Origin: an uncultured Lachnospiraceae bacterium
GTDB lineage: Bacteria > Bacillota_A > Clostridia > Lachnospirales > Lachnospiraceae
Direction: 5' to 3'
Length of the DNA stretch: 10,148 nt
Assembly (NCBI GenBank): GCA_947175285.1
Contig: CAMWMM010000135.1
Location: 1 to 10,148 of the forward strand
The position numbers and the translations under genes are program-made. Below, one piece after another: positions 1 through 6,175 of the stretch. The notes under the pieces were generated by a model. That model did no database searches. It was given only the letters and a program-made list of their open reading frames with translations, and was not told the origin of the DNA. How positions within the stretch are numbered: position 1 is the first letter of the stretch; the number at the start of each line of letters is the position of its first letter.

Positions 1-2289
1 CTCCAAAGCTTTCGTCTTTGCAACATCCTCAATTTCCTTTATGTAGGCTTTATGTTGTCTTCCTGTTACAGCCAGAAAATTAGCTAAAACAGTTTCTTTG
101 TATTTACCTTTATCAGTAGTTGTAAGTATCCATAAAGCTTTTTCAGAATTTATATAATCACTCATTCTTATTTCTGTAATATTGGATTTCGGAACTGTTG
201 TATTTTCAATTTTGAGAATTTTTTTTATTATATTCCCATCAATTTCCTTGTATTCTTTAACTTTCTTTATTATCTCAGTTTTCAACGCATCCATTTGTTT
301 TTTCAAAATATCTGCACGAATGCCATAATAATATGAATCAAGATCATGTATGTATGAATTCAATTTTTCAAGAATCGCTTTATTCTTTTGGCTAATTTTT
401 TCTGGTTTTAATACTATTCTAGGCAGCTTTCCTACCTCCTTTTCAGCGCTTGTACCAGCATTAGATACCTTAGTCTGAATAAATTGTAATTCCGGAAGCA
501 TCTGCTCCATCTTCTGTTTAGATAAATTATTACTAATAAAATCTGTCGCACACTGATTAATATCTGTTGTCATTTCTGTTTTAAGAGTATCTATCATTGC
601 CAACAAATCCTCTTTTTCTATTCGCTTAGCTTCTTCAATAACTTGGCATTCATCTTCAACACCGTCCATCATATATAGAACAGCATCATAAAGTCCTTTT
701 GCCTTTACTGCTAATGCGTACTTTTCAGCATACTTAATTATTTCTCTTTCAACAGCATACATTCCAGAGGCAACATACAACTGATCACTTACTTGCTCGC
801 TACTATAATACTCAAACTGTGAATCCGAAGTTTCAATCACTTCCTTCGTATCATATTCAGCGTCTGACATGTGATTATTTCTGTAATACCTCCTTTTGAT
901 TACTTTTTCTGCACTATCCTCAATAAACTCTTCATCATCTAAATCGCAAATTCCCTTCTTCTGTGCTCTTGCACAATATGCCGCTTTAGATGAAACATAA
1001 AATACCCTCTTATCCTGCAAATCATACTCAAACTCAGTATCTTCTGATTCATCAATAATATCCTGTTCATTTTTTGATAAACGAATCGGCTTACTAAGGG
1101 CATCCCTCAACTCAGTTGTTCCATATCTATCGACCTGATTTACAATATGCAATGATCTTGAAAGGTCAATAGTAACACCATCCTCATTACTTGAATCTGC
1201 CTGTGATTTAAGCATAAGATCATATAAAACAGAGTTTCCCTTACCATCCATTTTTACAGGCTCATACATTACAATTAGCACAGAGTTAGTCTGCTGAGCT
1301 AAAGCATCTTTAAGAATACGCAAATGCTCGTTCGAATTGCTATCTGTTCCAGGAGTGTCATAAAAAGTAAAATTAATATCAGACTGAATATCCATCGGAT
1401 ATCTAACATCAATCATTCCATCTACAAAACACTGACCATTATCGCATGGACTATTAGGCATTTCGTTTATAGTAACCAGAAGTTGTCTCATCTGCTCATG
1501 TCGCGGTTTCCCTGCATTTCTTTGACATACTTTATCCAGTACTCCTTTTAACCCATCATTAACTTTTGTTGTAAACTGAAACTTATTAAGTTCATCAGAC
1601 CATACCAGAGAAGCAATATTACCCGCATCATCAAGGTTCTTTTTAACTAAGAAATTGATAGCAGGCATCTGCACATTCTTTATTCTGAACATTTTTGCAG
1701 TCTCAGGTCTTATTTTTTCAGGAAGAATTTTCGCGCCTATAATAGCATTGATAAATGTGGATTTCCCAGAACTATATGTACCAACAAAACACAGATTTAC
1801 ATTATCCTGTTCAATATCTTTCACCTTATCATCGAGCTTCTGTTTTCTTACTCTGAATATTTCCTTTGTGGGACCTTCTGATAACTCATTTCCAAATAAT
1901 TCAACTGTTTCAGTAGCAACTGTTTTTATTTCATCATAGATTGCTCTTACATCAGGAAGCTCAACAAAACCACCCAAGTTTAACTTCATCTCAGAGCCCT
2001 CTCTTTCCTGATAATCATTGTAATTAGTAACCATTTTCTGAAAATCTTCATAATCTATCTTTGTTCCCCTAAACACTATCTCTGTATCTTGTATTCCCAG
2101 AAAGGCCTCTTGCAAATTATTAAAAAATGAATATCCCTGGTTCTGCAATAAGAACTCTCCGTTTTCAGGAGAATACTCCTCTAGCGCTGGACTATCAGTA
2201 TAACTAACTTCATTAAAACTGCCATTATCATCTGTCAAGAAATGTATTTCTTTCTTAACCGGATGATACTTAATCATAATCTTACTCAT
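1..2289 (-). CDS. Dynamin-like large GTPase, C-terminus cut by window edge
   Basis: The reading frame is open from an ATG at 2289 to the window edge, giving 763 codons with no stop. An AGGAGG ribosome site lies at 2300-2305, 10 bases before the ATG. The P-loop GTYSSGKS is at residues 170-177, the G3 motif DTPG at 311-314, and NQVD at 384-387 fits the G4 position. This order and the large helical region after the G domain are typical of bacterial dynamin-like proteins, which hydrolyse GTP and usually act on membranes. The first ~100 residues form a separate small domain (note IVFRGTKIDYEDF) that resembles the leader of LeoA-like or other dynamin-family proteins; this is from memory. Residues from about 480 on are charged and helical with no obvious membrane helix. 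It lies downstream of a c-di-GMP-I riboswitch and an HTH pseudogene. A role in phage defence or membrane repair is inference only; no partner GTPase is visible. Confidence 0.9.
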   Translation of the reverse strand, partial: MSKIMIKYHPVKKEIHFLTDDNGSFNEVSYTDSPALEEYSPENGEFLLQNQGYSFFNNLQEAFLGIQDTEIVFRGTKIDYEDFQKMVTNYNDYQEREGSEMKLNLGGFVELPDVRAIYDEIKTVATETVELFGNELSEGPTKEIFRVRKQKLDDKVKDIEQDNVNLCFVGTYSSGKSTFINAIIGAKILPEKIRPETAKMFRIKNVQMPAINFLVKKNLDDAGNIASLVWSDELNKFQFTTKVNDGLKGVLDKVCQRNAGKPRHEQMRQLLVTINEMPNSPCDNGQCFVDGMIDVRYPMDIQSDINFTFYDTPGTDSNSNEHLRILKDALAQQTNSVLIVMYEPVKMDGKGNSVLYDLMLKSQADSSNEDGVTIDLSRSLHIVNQVDRYGTTELRDALSKPIRLSKNEQDIIDESEDTEFEYDLQDKRVFYVSSKAAYCARAQKKGICDLDDEEFIEDSAEKVIKRRYYRNNHMSDAEYDTKEVIETSDSQFEYYSSEQVSDQLYVASGMYAVEREIIKYAEKYALAVKAKGLYDAVLYMMDGVEDECQVIEEAKRIEKEDLLAMIDTLKTEMTTDINQCATDFISNNLSKQKMEQMLPELQFIQTKVSNAGTSAEKEVGKLPRIVLKPEKISQKNKAILEKLNSYIHDLDSYYYGIRADILKKQMDALKTEIIKKVKEYKEIDGNIIKKILKIENTTVPKSNITEIRMSDYINSEKALWILTTTDKGKYKETVLANFLAVTGRQHKAYIKEIEDVAKTKALE

Positions 2290-2323
2290 ATACAAAAATC
2301 CTCCTACGATTATTATATCTACA

Positions 2324-2380
2324 TTTGGGGACAAAGTTTGTCACTCTTCAATTGGATTGTATCAACTATAATGTCCCAAA
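2324..2380. repeat. Inverted repeat before the dynamin-like gene
   Basis: TTTGGGGACA at 2324-2333 is mirrored by TGTCCCAAA at 2372-2380, a 9-base match with one extra G, around a 38-base spacer. It fills most of the gap between the HTH pseudogene and the dynamin-like start. It could be an operator dyad, a long-loop RNA hairpin or the remnant of element ends. There is no U-tract, so a terminator is unlikely. Confidence 0.45.
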
Positions 2381-2381
2381 A

Positions 2382-2579
2382 TCAGGACTTCTTTCTCCAA
2401 TTTTTGTACTCATCAGTTGTCACATGACCATCTACTGGTTTTTCTGCATCCTCAGGTATAGCTCAAGCCCGCCCGAATCGTTTTATTTTATCAATTCGCC
2501 CTTCTCGGTATAGTACTTGTATTCTTCATTCTGAAATATTCTATTTTTCCGCTACTTGTTTTATAGTTAAATACTTCAA
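2382..2579 (-). pseudogene. Decayed small helix-turn-helix protein with three in-frame stops
   Basis: One continuous minus-strand frame reads KYLTIKQVAEK, stop, NISE, stop, RIQVLYREGRIDKIKRFGRA, stop, AIPEDAEKPVDG..., ending at a normal TGA at 2382-2384. The intact family, small MerR/excisionase-like HTH proteins of gut Firmicutes, typically reads ...QVAEKWNISERRIQ...FGRAWAIPEDAEKP. On that comparison the stops at 2541-2543 (TAG) and 2463-2465 (TGA) replace tryptophan, and the one at 2526-2528 (TGA) replaces arginine. Each needs a single transition, and no frameshift is seen. The apparent start is TTG at 2579, after a weak AAGAG. It lies between the riboswitch terminator and the dynamin-like GTPase, so it may once have been the first gene of that transcript or its regulator. 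The family comparison is from memory. Confidence 0.8.
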
Positions 2580-2600
2580 TTTAATCTCTTTTGCTCTATA

Positions 2601-2643
2601 AAAGCAAAAAAGCACCATTGCAATAGTCGTTGCACTGTGCTTT
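2601..2643 (-). terminator. Intrinsic terminator after the riboswitch
   Basis: On the minus strand, AAAGCAC-A-GTGCAA and TTGCAA-TG-GTGCTTT form a 13-pair hairpin (with one mismatch and a one-base bulge) around the loop CGACTA. A run of six T residues and further T-rich sequence follow. It starts only a few bases after the riboswitch 3' strand, the usual position of an expression platform for transcription control. Whether ligand binding favours or prevents the hairpin cannot be decided by eye. Confidence 0.8.
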
Positions 2644-2645
2644 AA

Positions 2646-2720
2646 ATCGCATCTGGCTACCATATTAAAAGCCCTATAGTTTTGCGTCACTACCTTTTTA
2701 TAGTTTTATAACATACATAT
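2646..2720 (-). promoter_or_regulatory. c-di-GMP-I (GEMM-I) riboswitch aptamer
   Basis: The minus strand carries the signature GACGCAAA (2681-2688) followed by ACTATAGGG, a short loop region and ATGGTAGCCAGAT (2651-2663). These are the conserved core and receptor strands of the class I cyclic di-GMP riboswitch, in the form common in clostridia. An ACTAT/GTAGT stem precedes GACGC, as expected for the first hairpin. Two positions look diverged: the hairpin loop is not a clean GAAA tetraloop, and the usual GCAAAC on the 5' strand reads ATAAAAC. The outer stem is weak by eye (GTAT with ATGC). A strong promoter lies just upstream and a terminator just downstream, consistent with a working riboswitch. 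The downstream genes are an HTH pseudogene and the dynamin-like GTPase. Confidence 0.82.
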
Positions 2721-2726
2721 TCTTCG

Positions 2727-2755
2727 ATTTTATCACCTTTGGCGAACGATGTCAA
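2727..2755 (-). promoter_or_regulatory. Sigma-70/SigA promoter for the riboswitch transcript
   Basis: A perfect -35 TTGACA (2750-2755) is followed by 17 bases and a -10 TAAAAT (2727-2732) on the minus strand. The predicted start near 2720 falls exactly at the 5' edge of the riboswitch. This makes the riboswitch, terminator, HTH remnant and GTPase one likely transcription unit, independent of the HicB-like gene upstream. Confidence 0.8.
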
Positions 2756-2782
2756 TTTATGTTGTACAAAGGGTAACGTAAA

Positions 2783-2808
2783 AGTCCTCCACCTTATGGC
2801 AAAGGACT
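2783..2808 (-). terminator. Strong hairpin after the HicB-like gene, probable terminator
   Basis: AGTCCTTTGCC, loop ATAA, GGTGGAGGACT pair over 11 bases on the minus strand, followed by TTTTACGTT. Three inner pairs are G-U wobbles. Read on the plus strand these become C-A mismatches, so the fold is suited to a minus-strand transcript. It lies about 50 bases after the stop of the HicB-like gene and upstream of the riboswitch promoter. The T-run is short, so termination may be weak. Confidence 0.5.
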
Positions 2809-2861
2809 ACGCTTTCGGGCCAACCATTTATATACCACATATCAGTCAATGGTATACTTTC

Positions 2862-3092
2862 TCAATTATGCTCCGCTTGCGGAAGCTGTATGAAAAGACG
2901 ATTTTCTAACTTTGTTTCAATATATCCCTCCATTGCTTCATTGAGGCTCTCATATAGCCCATTCCACGTATCACTTGTACTCTGACACCCATCCAGTTCT
3001 AAAATCCTGCCATAAAAATAATGTCCGCTCTCATCATTCATCTCCTGCACCAATCTTGTATACAGTAACTTCATATAATCCTTAATTTCCAT
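2862..3092 (-). CDS. HicB-like antitoxin-family protein (orphan)
   Basis: This 76-residue protein has the shape of HicB-family antitoxins: a short N-terminal strand, then GHYFYGRILELDGCQS, which matches the family pattern of a strand ending in LPGC, followed by a T-W-x5-SLNEAMEGYIE helix where HicB proteins carry GDT..EA..N..EAL. HicB normally has this RNase-H-like fold and neutralises the HicA mRNA interferase. No HicA-like gene of about 60 residues is visible on either side, and no C-terminal HTH or RHH extension is present. The protein may therefore be a solitary regulator or a leftover antitoxin. An AAGGAG lies 12 bases upstream of the ATG, slightly far. It is 91 bases downstream of the coiled-coil gene and may share its promoter. 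The family assignment is good; the function is uncertain. Confidence 0.75.
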   Translation of the reverse strand: MEIKDYMKLLYTRLVQEMNDESGHYFYGRILELDGCQSTSDTWNGLYESLNEAMEGYIETKLENRLFIQLPQAEHN

Positions 3093-3183
3093 ACTTTTCT
3101 TTTACTCCTTGCGTACAGAATATAGGTATTCTCCTATTTTTCTCTCAACCCATGAGTATCAAATCTTCTTCTCACTATTAAAG

Positions 3184-3387
3184 CTAAGATACTTTTTCTT
3201 TTAAATTTCTAACTTCCATTTCCAATCTCCTAACTGTAATTGATAACATTTCCAATTCAGCACTGTTACGTATTGTTTCGTACCGATTTCCGGACATAGC
3301 AATATATCTTTCCTGCATATTCAGTATATCAGTCCTCATGTTTTTCACTTCTGATAATATTAAATCTAACTTTTCATTTTCTGTCAT
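3184..3387 (-). CDS. 67-residue coiled-coil protein, unknown function
   Basis: The protein is almost entirely helical, with two heptad-like stretches (about residues 3-28 and 42-65) rich in L, I, E, R and K. It has no membrane segment or signal peptide. The start is set at the ATG at 3387, with AAGGAGG (3396-3402) 8 bases upstream. The in-frame GTG at 3396 overlaps that ribosome site and cannot be used with it. A copy of the promoter cassette also found before the ORF6N gene lies directly upstream, with the predicted transcription start about 30 bases before the ATG. I do not recognise the family. Small coiled-coil proteins of this kind occur in mobile elements and could act as oligomerisation or anti-regulatory partners, but nothing in the sequence proves that. 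Confidence 0.7.
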   Translation of the reverse strand: MTENEKLDLILSEVKNMRTDILNMQERYIAMSGNRYETIRNSAELEMLSITVRRLEMEVRNLKEKVS

Positions 3388-3395
3388 ATAATGCA

Positions 3396-3402
3396 CCTCC
3401 TT
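3396..3402 (-). promoter_or_regulatory. Ribosome binding site that fixes the coiled-coil gene start
   Basis: AAGGAGG on the minus strand is 8 bases before the ATG at 3387 and shares its last base with the in-frame GTG at 3394-3396. This rules out the longer GTG form and shortens the protein to 67 residues. Confidence 0.8.
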
Positions 3403-3470
3403 ATGTGAAATATCGTATCACGAGCATACCACAAGGATTTCAAGATATCAATTCAATAAATAGACAATTT
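3403..3470 (-). repeat. Promoter cassette copy 1 (pair with 4554-4621)
   Basis: By eye 61 of 68 positions match 4554-4621, including an uninterrupted 26-base identity at 3445-3470. Weaker similarity continues about 45 bases further (to about 3513) with one indel. The repeat ends at the ribosome site and does not enter the coding region, so it is a duplicated control region rather than a duplicated gene. Confidence 0.9.
3423..3451 (-). promoter_or_regulatory. Promoter of the coiled-coil gene
   Basis: On the minus strand TTGATA (3446-3451), 17 bases, then TATGCT (3423-3428) preceded by TGG, an extended -10. The same boxes with the same spacing are kept in the second cassette. The predicted start is near 3416. 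Confidence 0.7.
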
Positions 3471-3487
3471 TAGACCTCTTTTTTGTT

Positions 3488-3501
3488 AATTATGCATAAT
3501 T
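3488..3501. repeat. Perfect 14-base palindrome AATTATGCATAATT
   Basis: The palindrome lies about 37 bases upstream of the -35 box of the coiled-coil promoter. The matching place in the second cassette reads GATTTTGCATAATAG and has lost the symmetry. It may be a binding site, but AT-rich spacers produce such palindromes easily. Confidence 0.35.
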
Positions 3502-3609
3502 ATTTTTACAAAATCCATCTGCAATCCCATCCTTGATGATTTGTATGTACTTCTATATAATAATAATGAACCACTAAAACCGCAGATGCGACGTAGGTGG
3601 TGTTTCTAT

Positions 3610-4542
3610 TTATTTTAGTCTGATTAAAATATCTTTTACAATCCCACAATCTTCAATCCGGCTAATGGCAAAACATTTCTTTCCTGCATCTTTAATTGAA
3701 GCTCCTATATGATATGCCCGTACATCGTCTATAATCATAAATCTATCATGAAACACACCTGTATGTTTTACCTCCAATATCGGATACTGGCGATTAAAGT
3801 TGTCTACATCTGTTTTAGATAATCTGGTCTTTTTTTGCGTGTACAAAATAACCTTTACACCGGACTTTTTCTTAGCTAATATGTTTAGTGTATCTATATC
3901 AACATAATTATCTACCAACACCAATTTTCTCTCTGCTCTTAATACCAAATCAACCAACAAACTAAACGCATCATATATCTGCCCATCGAAGAATATCTTT
4001 TGTGATACTTCTTCTCGTTCGGATATATAGTCAAATATTTTGTCAAACTTTTCGTCCGTACTATTTTGATACTCCAACTGTTTCATTTCCAGTTCATTGA
4101 TTCTCTCAAACATCAAAGAATTATTCGCAAGAAATATACGCATCTCAACAAAAGCATTCATAATTTTTATGCTAATTTGTATAGCCACTTCACTTCGCAA
4201 TACCGCCGAAAGCATAGCAATTCCTTGTTCAGTGAATACATATGGCAAATATCTGCGACCGCCTTTTCCTTTTGAGGTCACAAATTGTGACCTCAAAGAA
4301 TCATACTCTTCATTCGTTAACTGGAAGCGAAAATTATCAGGAAAACGCTCGATATTTCTTTTGACCGCCTGATTAAACACTTTTGTTTCCACTTGATACA
4401 GCATAGCCAGATCACTGTCCAACATGACTTGCTGTCCTCGAATCACGTATATTAAATTTTTAATTGTAATATCTGAAATATCAACAACAGGTGGCCGTTT
4501 GTTCTCTCGCACCTCAATCTCTTTTGTCTGCTCATTTGCCAT
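3610..4542 (-). CDS. ORF6N-domain protein with C-terminal phospholipase-D-like domain
   Basis: The 310-residue protein begins with an ORF6N DNA-binding domain at residues 26-113. Visible family marks include VIRGQQVMLDSDLAMLY, FNQAVKRNIERFP.NFRFQL and the YVFTEQGIAMLS segment typical of phage antirepressor-like proteins. A coiled coil follows (about 138-180). The C-terminal part (185-305) resembles one half of a PLD/HKD domain: H265-D-R267-x4-D272 then G280-A-S282. The catalytic lysine of HxKx4D is arginine here, so nuclease or lipase activity is doubtful. ORF6N proteins are common in prophages and integrated elements as regulators. The start is supported by AGGAG 6 bases upstream and by the promoter cassette. 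Domain naming is from recognition of motifs; the role of the PLD-like part is not known to me. Confidence 0.88.
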   Translation of the reverse strand: MANEQTKEIEVRENKRPPVVDISDITIKNLIYVIRGQQVMLDSDLAMLYQVETKVFNQAVKRNIERFPDNFRFQLTNEEYDSLRSQFVTSKGKGGRRYLPYVFTEQGIAMLSAVLRSEVAIQISIKIMNAFVEMRIFLANNSLMFERINELEMKQLEYQNSTDEKFDKIFDYISEREEVSQKIFFDGQIYDAFSLLVDLVLRAERKLVLVDNYVDIDTLNILAKKKSGVKVILYTQKKTRLSKTDVDNFNRQYPILEVKHTGVFHDRFMIIDDVRAYHIGASIKDAGKKCFAISRIEDCGIVKDILIRLK

Positions 4543-4553
4543 AAGTAACTCCT

Positions 4554-4621
4554 ATATGAAATATTGTATCACGAGCATAACACAGGCATTTCACAATATC
4601 AATTCAATAAATAGACAATTT
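4554..4621 (-). repeat. Promoter cassette copy 2 (pair with 3403-3470)
   Basis: This is the second copy of the duplicated control region, directly upstream of the ORF6N gene in the same orientation and at a similar distance from the start codon. It matches copy 1 at 61 of 68 positions. Confidence 0.9.
4574..4602 (-). promoter_or_regulatory. Promoter of the ORF6N gene
   Basis: On the minus strand TTGATA (4597-4602), 17 bases, TATGCT (4574-4579) with an extended TGT. All seven mismatches between the cassettes fall outside these two boxes, which supports function. The predicted start is about 25 bases before the ATG. Confidence 0.72.
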
Positions 4622-4677
4622 CCGAACTACTTTTTGTAGATTTTGCATAATAGCTTTTTACAAAACCCAAAAATCAG

Positions 4678-4706
4678 ATGATATCCATTTCAGTATATGT
4701 TAAAAT
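4678..4706 (+). promoter_or_regulatory. Possible promoter of the lipoprotein gene
   Basis: ATGATA (4678-4683), 17 bases, TAAAAT (4701-4706) on the plus strand would start transcription near 4713, about 60 bases before the ATG. The -35 match is only four of six. A perfect TTGACA at 4711-4716 has no good -10 at normal spacing. Confidence 0.35.
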
Positions 4707-4774
4707 TATTTTGACAAAAAACAAAAACCACCGACGTAGATTCTAACTCATTCACCCGAAAAGAGGCGACTGCT

Positions 4775-6163
4775 ATGAAACAAAAATTAATCTCCCGTCT
4801 GTCCATGATTTCCGTATGCGCACTCCTATGCTTATGTATTGCATGTGCAAAACAGGATAATATATCATTTTCCCCTTACCCAATAGAAAGTTTATCTTCA
4901 ACAATACCACCAACTGCACAGCTAAGTGTGCTTCCTGACATTACCTCTATCTTAAACACGCAGGATACGGATAATATACAGGATGTTTCCATAGTAGAGT
5001 ATACTACTCATACCACTCTCACCTCTCCTGTTTCCATTTTTTTGTACAGCGAAAAACGAAGCACGGAAGCGATGAACGATAAAATCATTTATACAAGTAC
5101 ATGCACTTATCCGATTGTAACAATCGAGGGAAACGAAAATGCTGCTGACAAAATTAATGCAGATATTCAGGCAATTGTAGATGATTTTTATGCTGACACT
5201 TCTTCCCTTGAATGGGCTAAAGATGAATATGAAGCACATTATAACACGAATCTTTATATCTATACTTATAGCGATAGTGTAGAATTCAGCGTTGTTCGTG
5301 CTGACAACAATGTCATTTCTTTTCTTGTCACAAATGAATGGTATGGCGGCGGCGCACATAGCCTGTACGGCTCTACCGGACTAAACTATGATACGCGGAC
5401 GGGTGAATTGATTGATTTTACAGACCTTTCAGAAAATGCTGATGCTTTCCATCAGGATACACTTGCCTTCCATCAAAGCCTTGCTGCGTCCAACTCTTAT
5501 CAAAAGATCCTGTTTCCTGATACTTTTAATGCTGCATTTAATGATTCCAATGATTTAGAAAAAATACTTTATCAGAGCGGCAGATGGTATCTTTCCACTT
5601 CCGGTCTTGTCTTTTTCAGTCACCCTTATGAACTTGGTCCATTTGCTGCAGGTGAAATCGAGTTCACTATTCCTTACTCTGACTTGGAAGAAATGGGTTT
5701 TCAGGAAAAATACGCTTATGATGGCCCGCAAACTATTCCTCTGCAAACCGAGGAAGTATGCTTCTTCGACTTAAACGGTGACGGTAAGGACGAAGAAATC
5801 CAATTTTATATAGAGCAGCCGGGAAGCGCTAACACTAACCTTCACTTTATCATCAACGCCACCGATTATGCCGCAGAACACGAACAACTATCCAGCCAAC
5901 TTTCAGGCCACCCTTGGACAAAATGTTTTCTATATGACATGGATACGGAGGATGAGGCGATAGAAATTGCGTTTCAGATGAATACGTTCGACTGGGACGA
6001 AGACAGAGCGATACCAACTACCTTCTTCTACCGCTATGATAAAAACGGACAACTTGATTATCTTGGCAAGGCAGAATCCGGCATTACCAACCCGACTATT
6101 GTATATGATTTTATGCCGGAGTATAATACCATAATTGAAAGTATAATTATTTATGCGGGCTAA
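4775..6163 (+). CDS. Secreted, probably lipid-anchored protein with DUF4163/DUF3298 (PdaC/RsiV-like) region
   Basis: The 462-residue protein starts with a positively charged, hydrophobic signal peptide ending LCIAC, so Cys24 is the likely lipidation site; the lipobox is not fully canonical because Cys21 is at -3. Residues about 75-185 fit the DUF4163 region and 185-305 the DUF3298 region found in PdaC deacetylases and anti-sigma factor RsiV. Visible marks are GGGAH at 191-195, a D-x-TG turn, and YELGPFAAG...FTIPYSDL at 285-304. There is no catalytic deacetylase domain. The C-terminal part (325-462) has DLNGDGKDEE at 332-341, an EF-hand or dockerin-like calcium loop, and a weaker DMDTEDEAIEI, suggesting a VCBS-like fold. 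A GAGG-type ribosome site is 8 bases before the ATG. It converges with the operon on the other strand. The substrate or ligand is unknown. Confidence 0.85.
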   Translation: MKQKLISRLSMISVCALLCLCIACAKQDNISFSPYPIESLSSTIPPTAQLSVLPDITSILNTQDTDNIQDVSIVEYTTHTTLTSPVSIFLYSEKRSTEAMNDKIIYTSTCTYPIVTIEGNENAADKINADIQAIVDDFYADTSSLEWAKDEYEAHYNTNLYIYTYSDSVEFSVVRADNNVISFLVTNEWYGGGAHSLYGSTGLNYDTRTGELIDFTDLSENADAFHQDTLAFHQSLAASNSYQKILFPDTFNAAFNDSNDLEKILYQSGRWYLSTSGLVFFSHPYELGPFAAGEIEFTIPYSDLEEMGFQEKYAYDGPQTIPLQTEEVCFFDLNGDGKDEEIQFYIEQPGSANTNLHFIINATDYAAEHEQLSSQLSGHPWTKCFLYDMDTEDEAIEIAFQMNTFDWDEDRAIPTTFFYRYDKNGQLDYLGKAESGITNPTIVYDFMPEYNTIIESIIIYAG

Positions 6164-6175
6164 AAGAGACATTCC

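Noticed and set aside
1324..1939. Plus-strand open frames inside the left region
   Set aside because: They are shadows of the continuous minus-strand GTPase frame, which has recognisable G motifs.
2312..2317. Perfect TATAAT on the minus strand just before the dynamin-like gene
   Set aside because: No -35 at usual spacing and the implied transcription start would fall on the ribosome site, so a separate promoter here is doubtful.
3565..3605. CCAC...GTGG arms after the ORF6N gene as a terminator
   Set aside because: Only four outer pairs form, the interior does not pair well and no T-run follows at the right place.
4711..4716. Perfect TTGACA on the plus strand before the lipoprotein gene
   Set aside because: No acceptable -10 box occurs at 16-18 bases; the nearest, TAGATT, is 20 bases away.
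4952..5359. Minus-strand open frame of 135 codons
   Set aside because: It is antisense to the well-supported lipoprotein gene and shows no domain or start signal.
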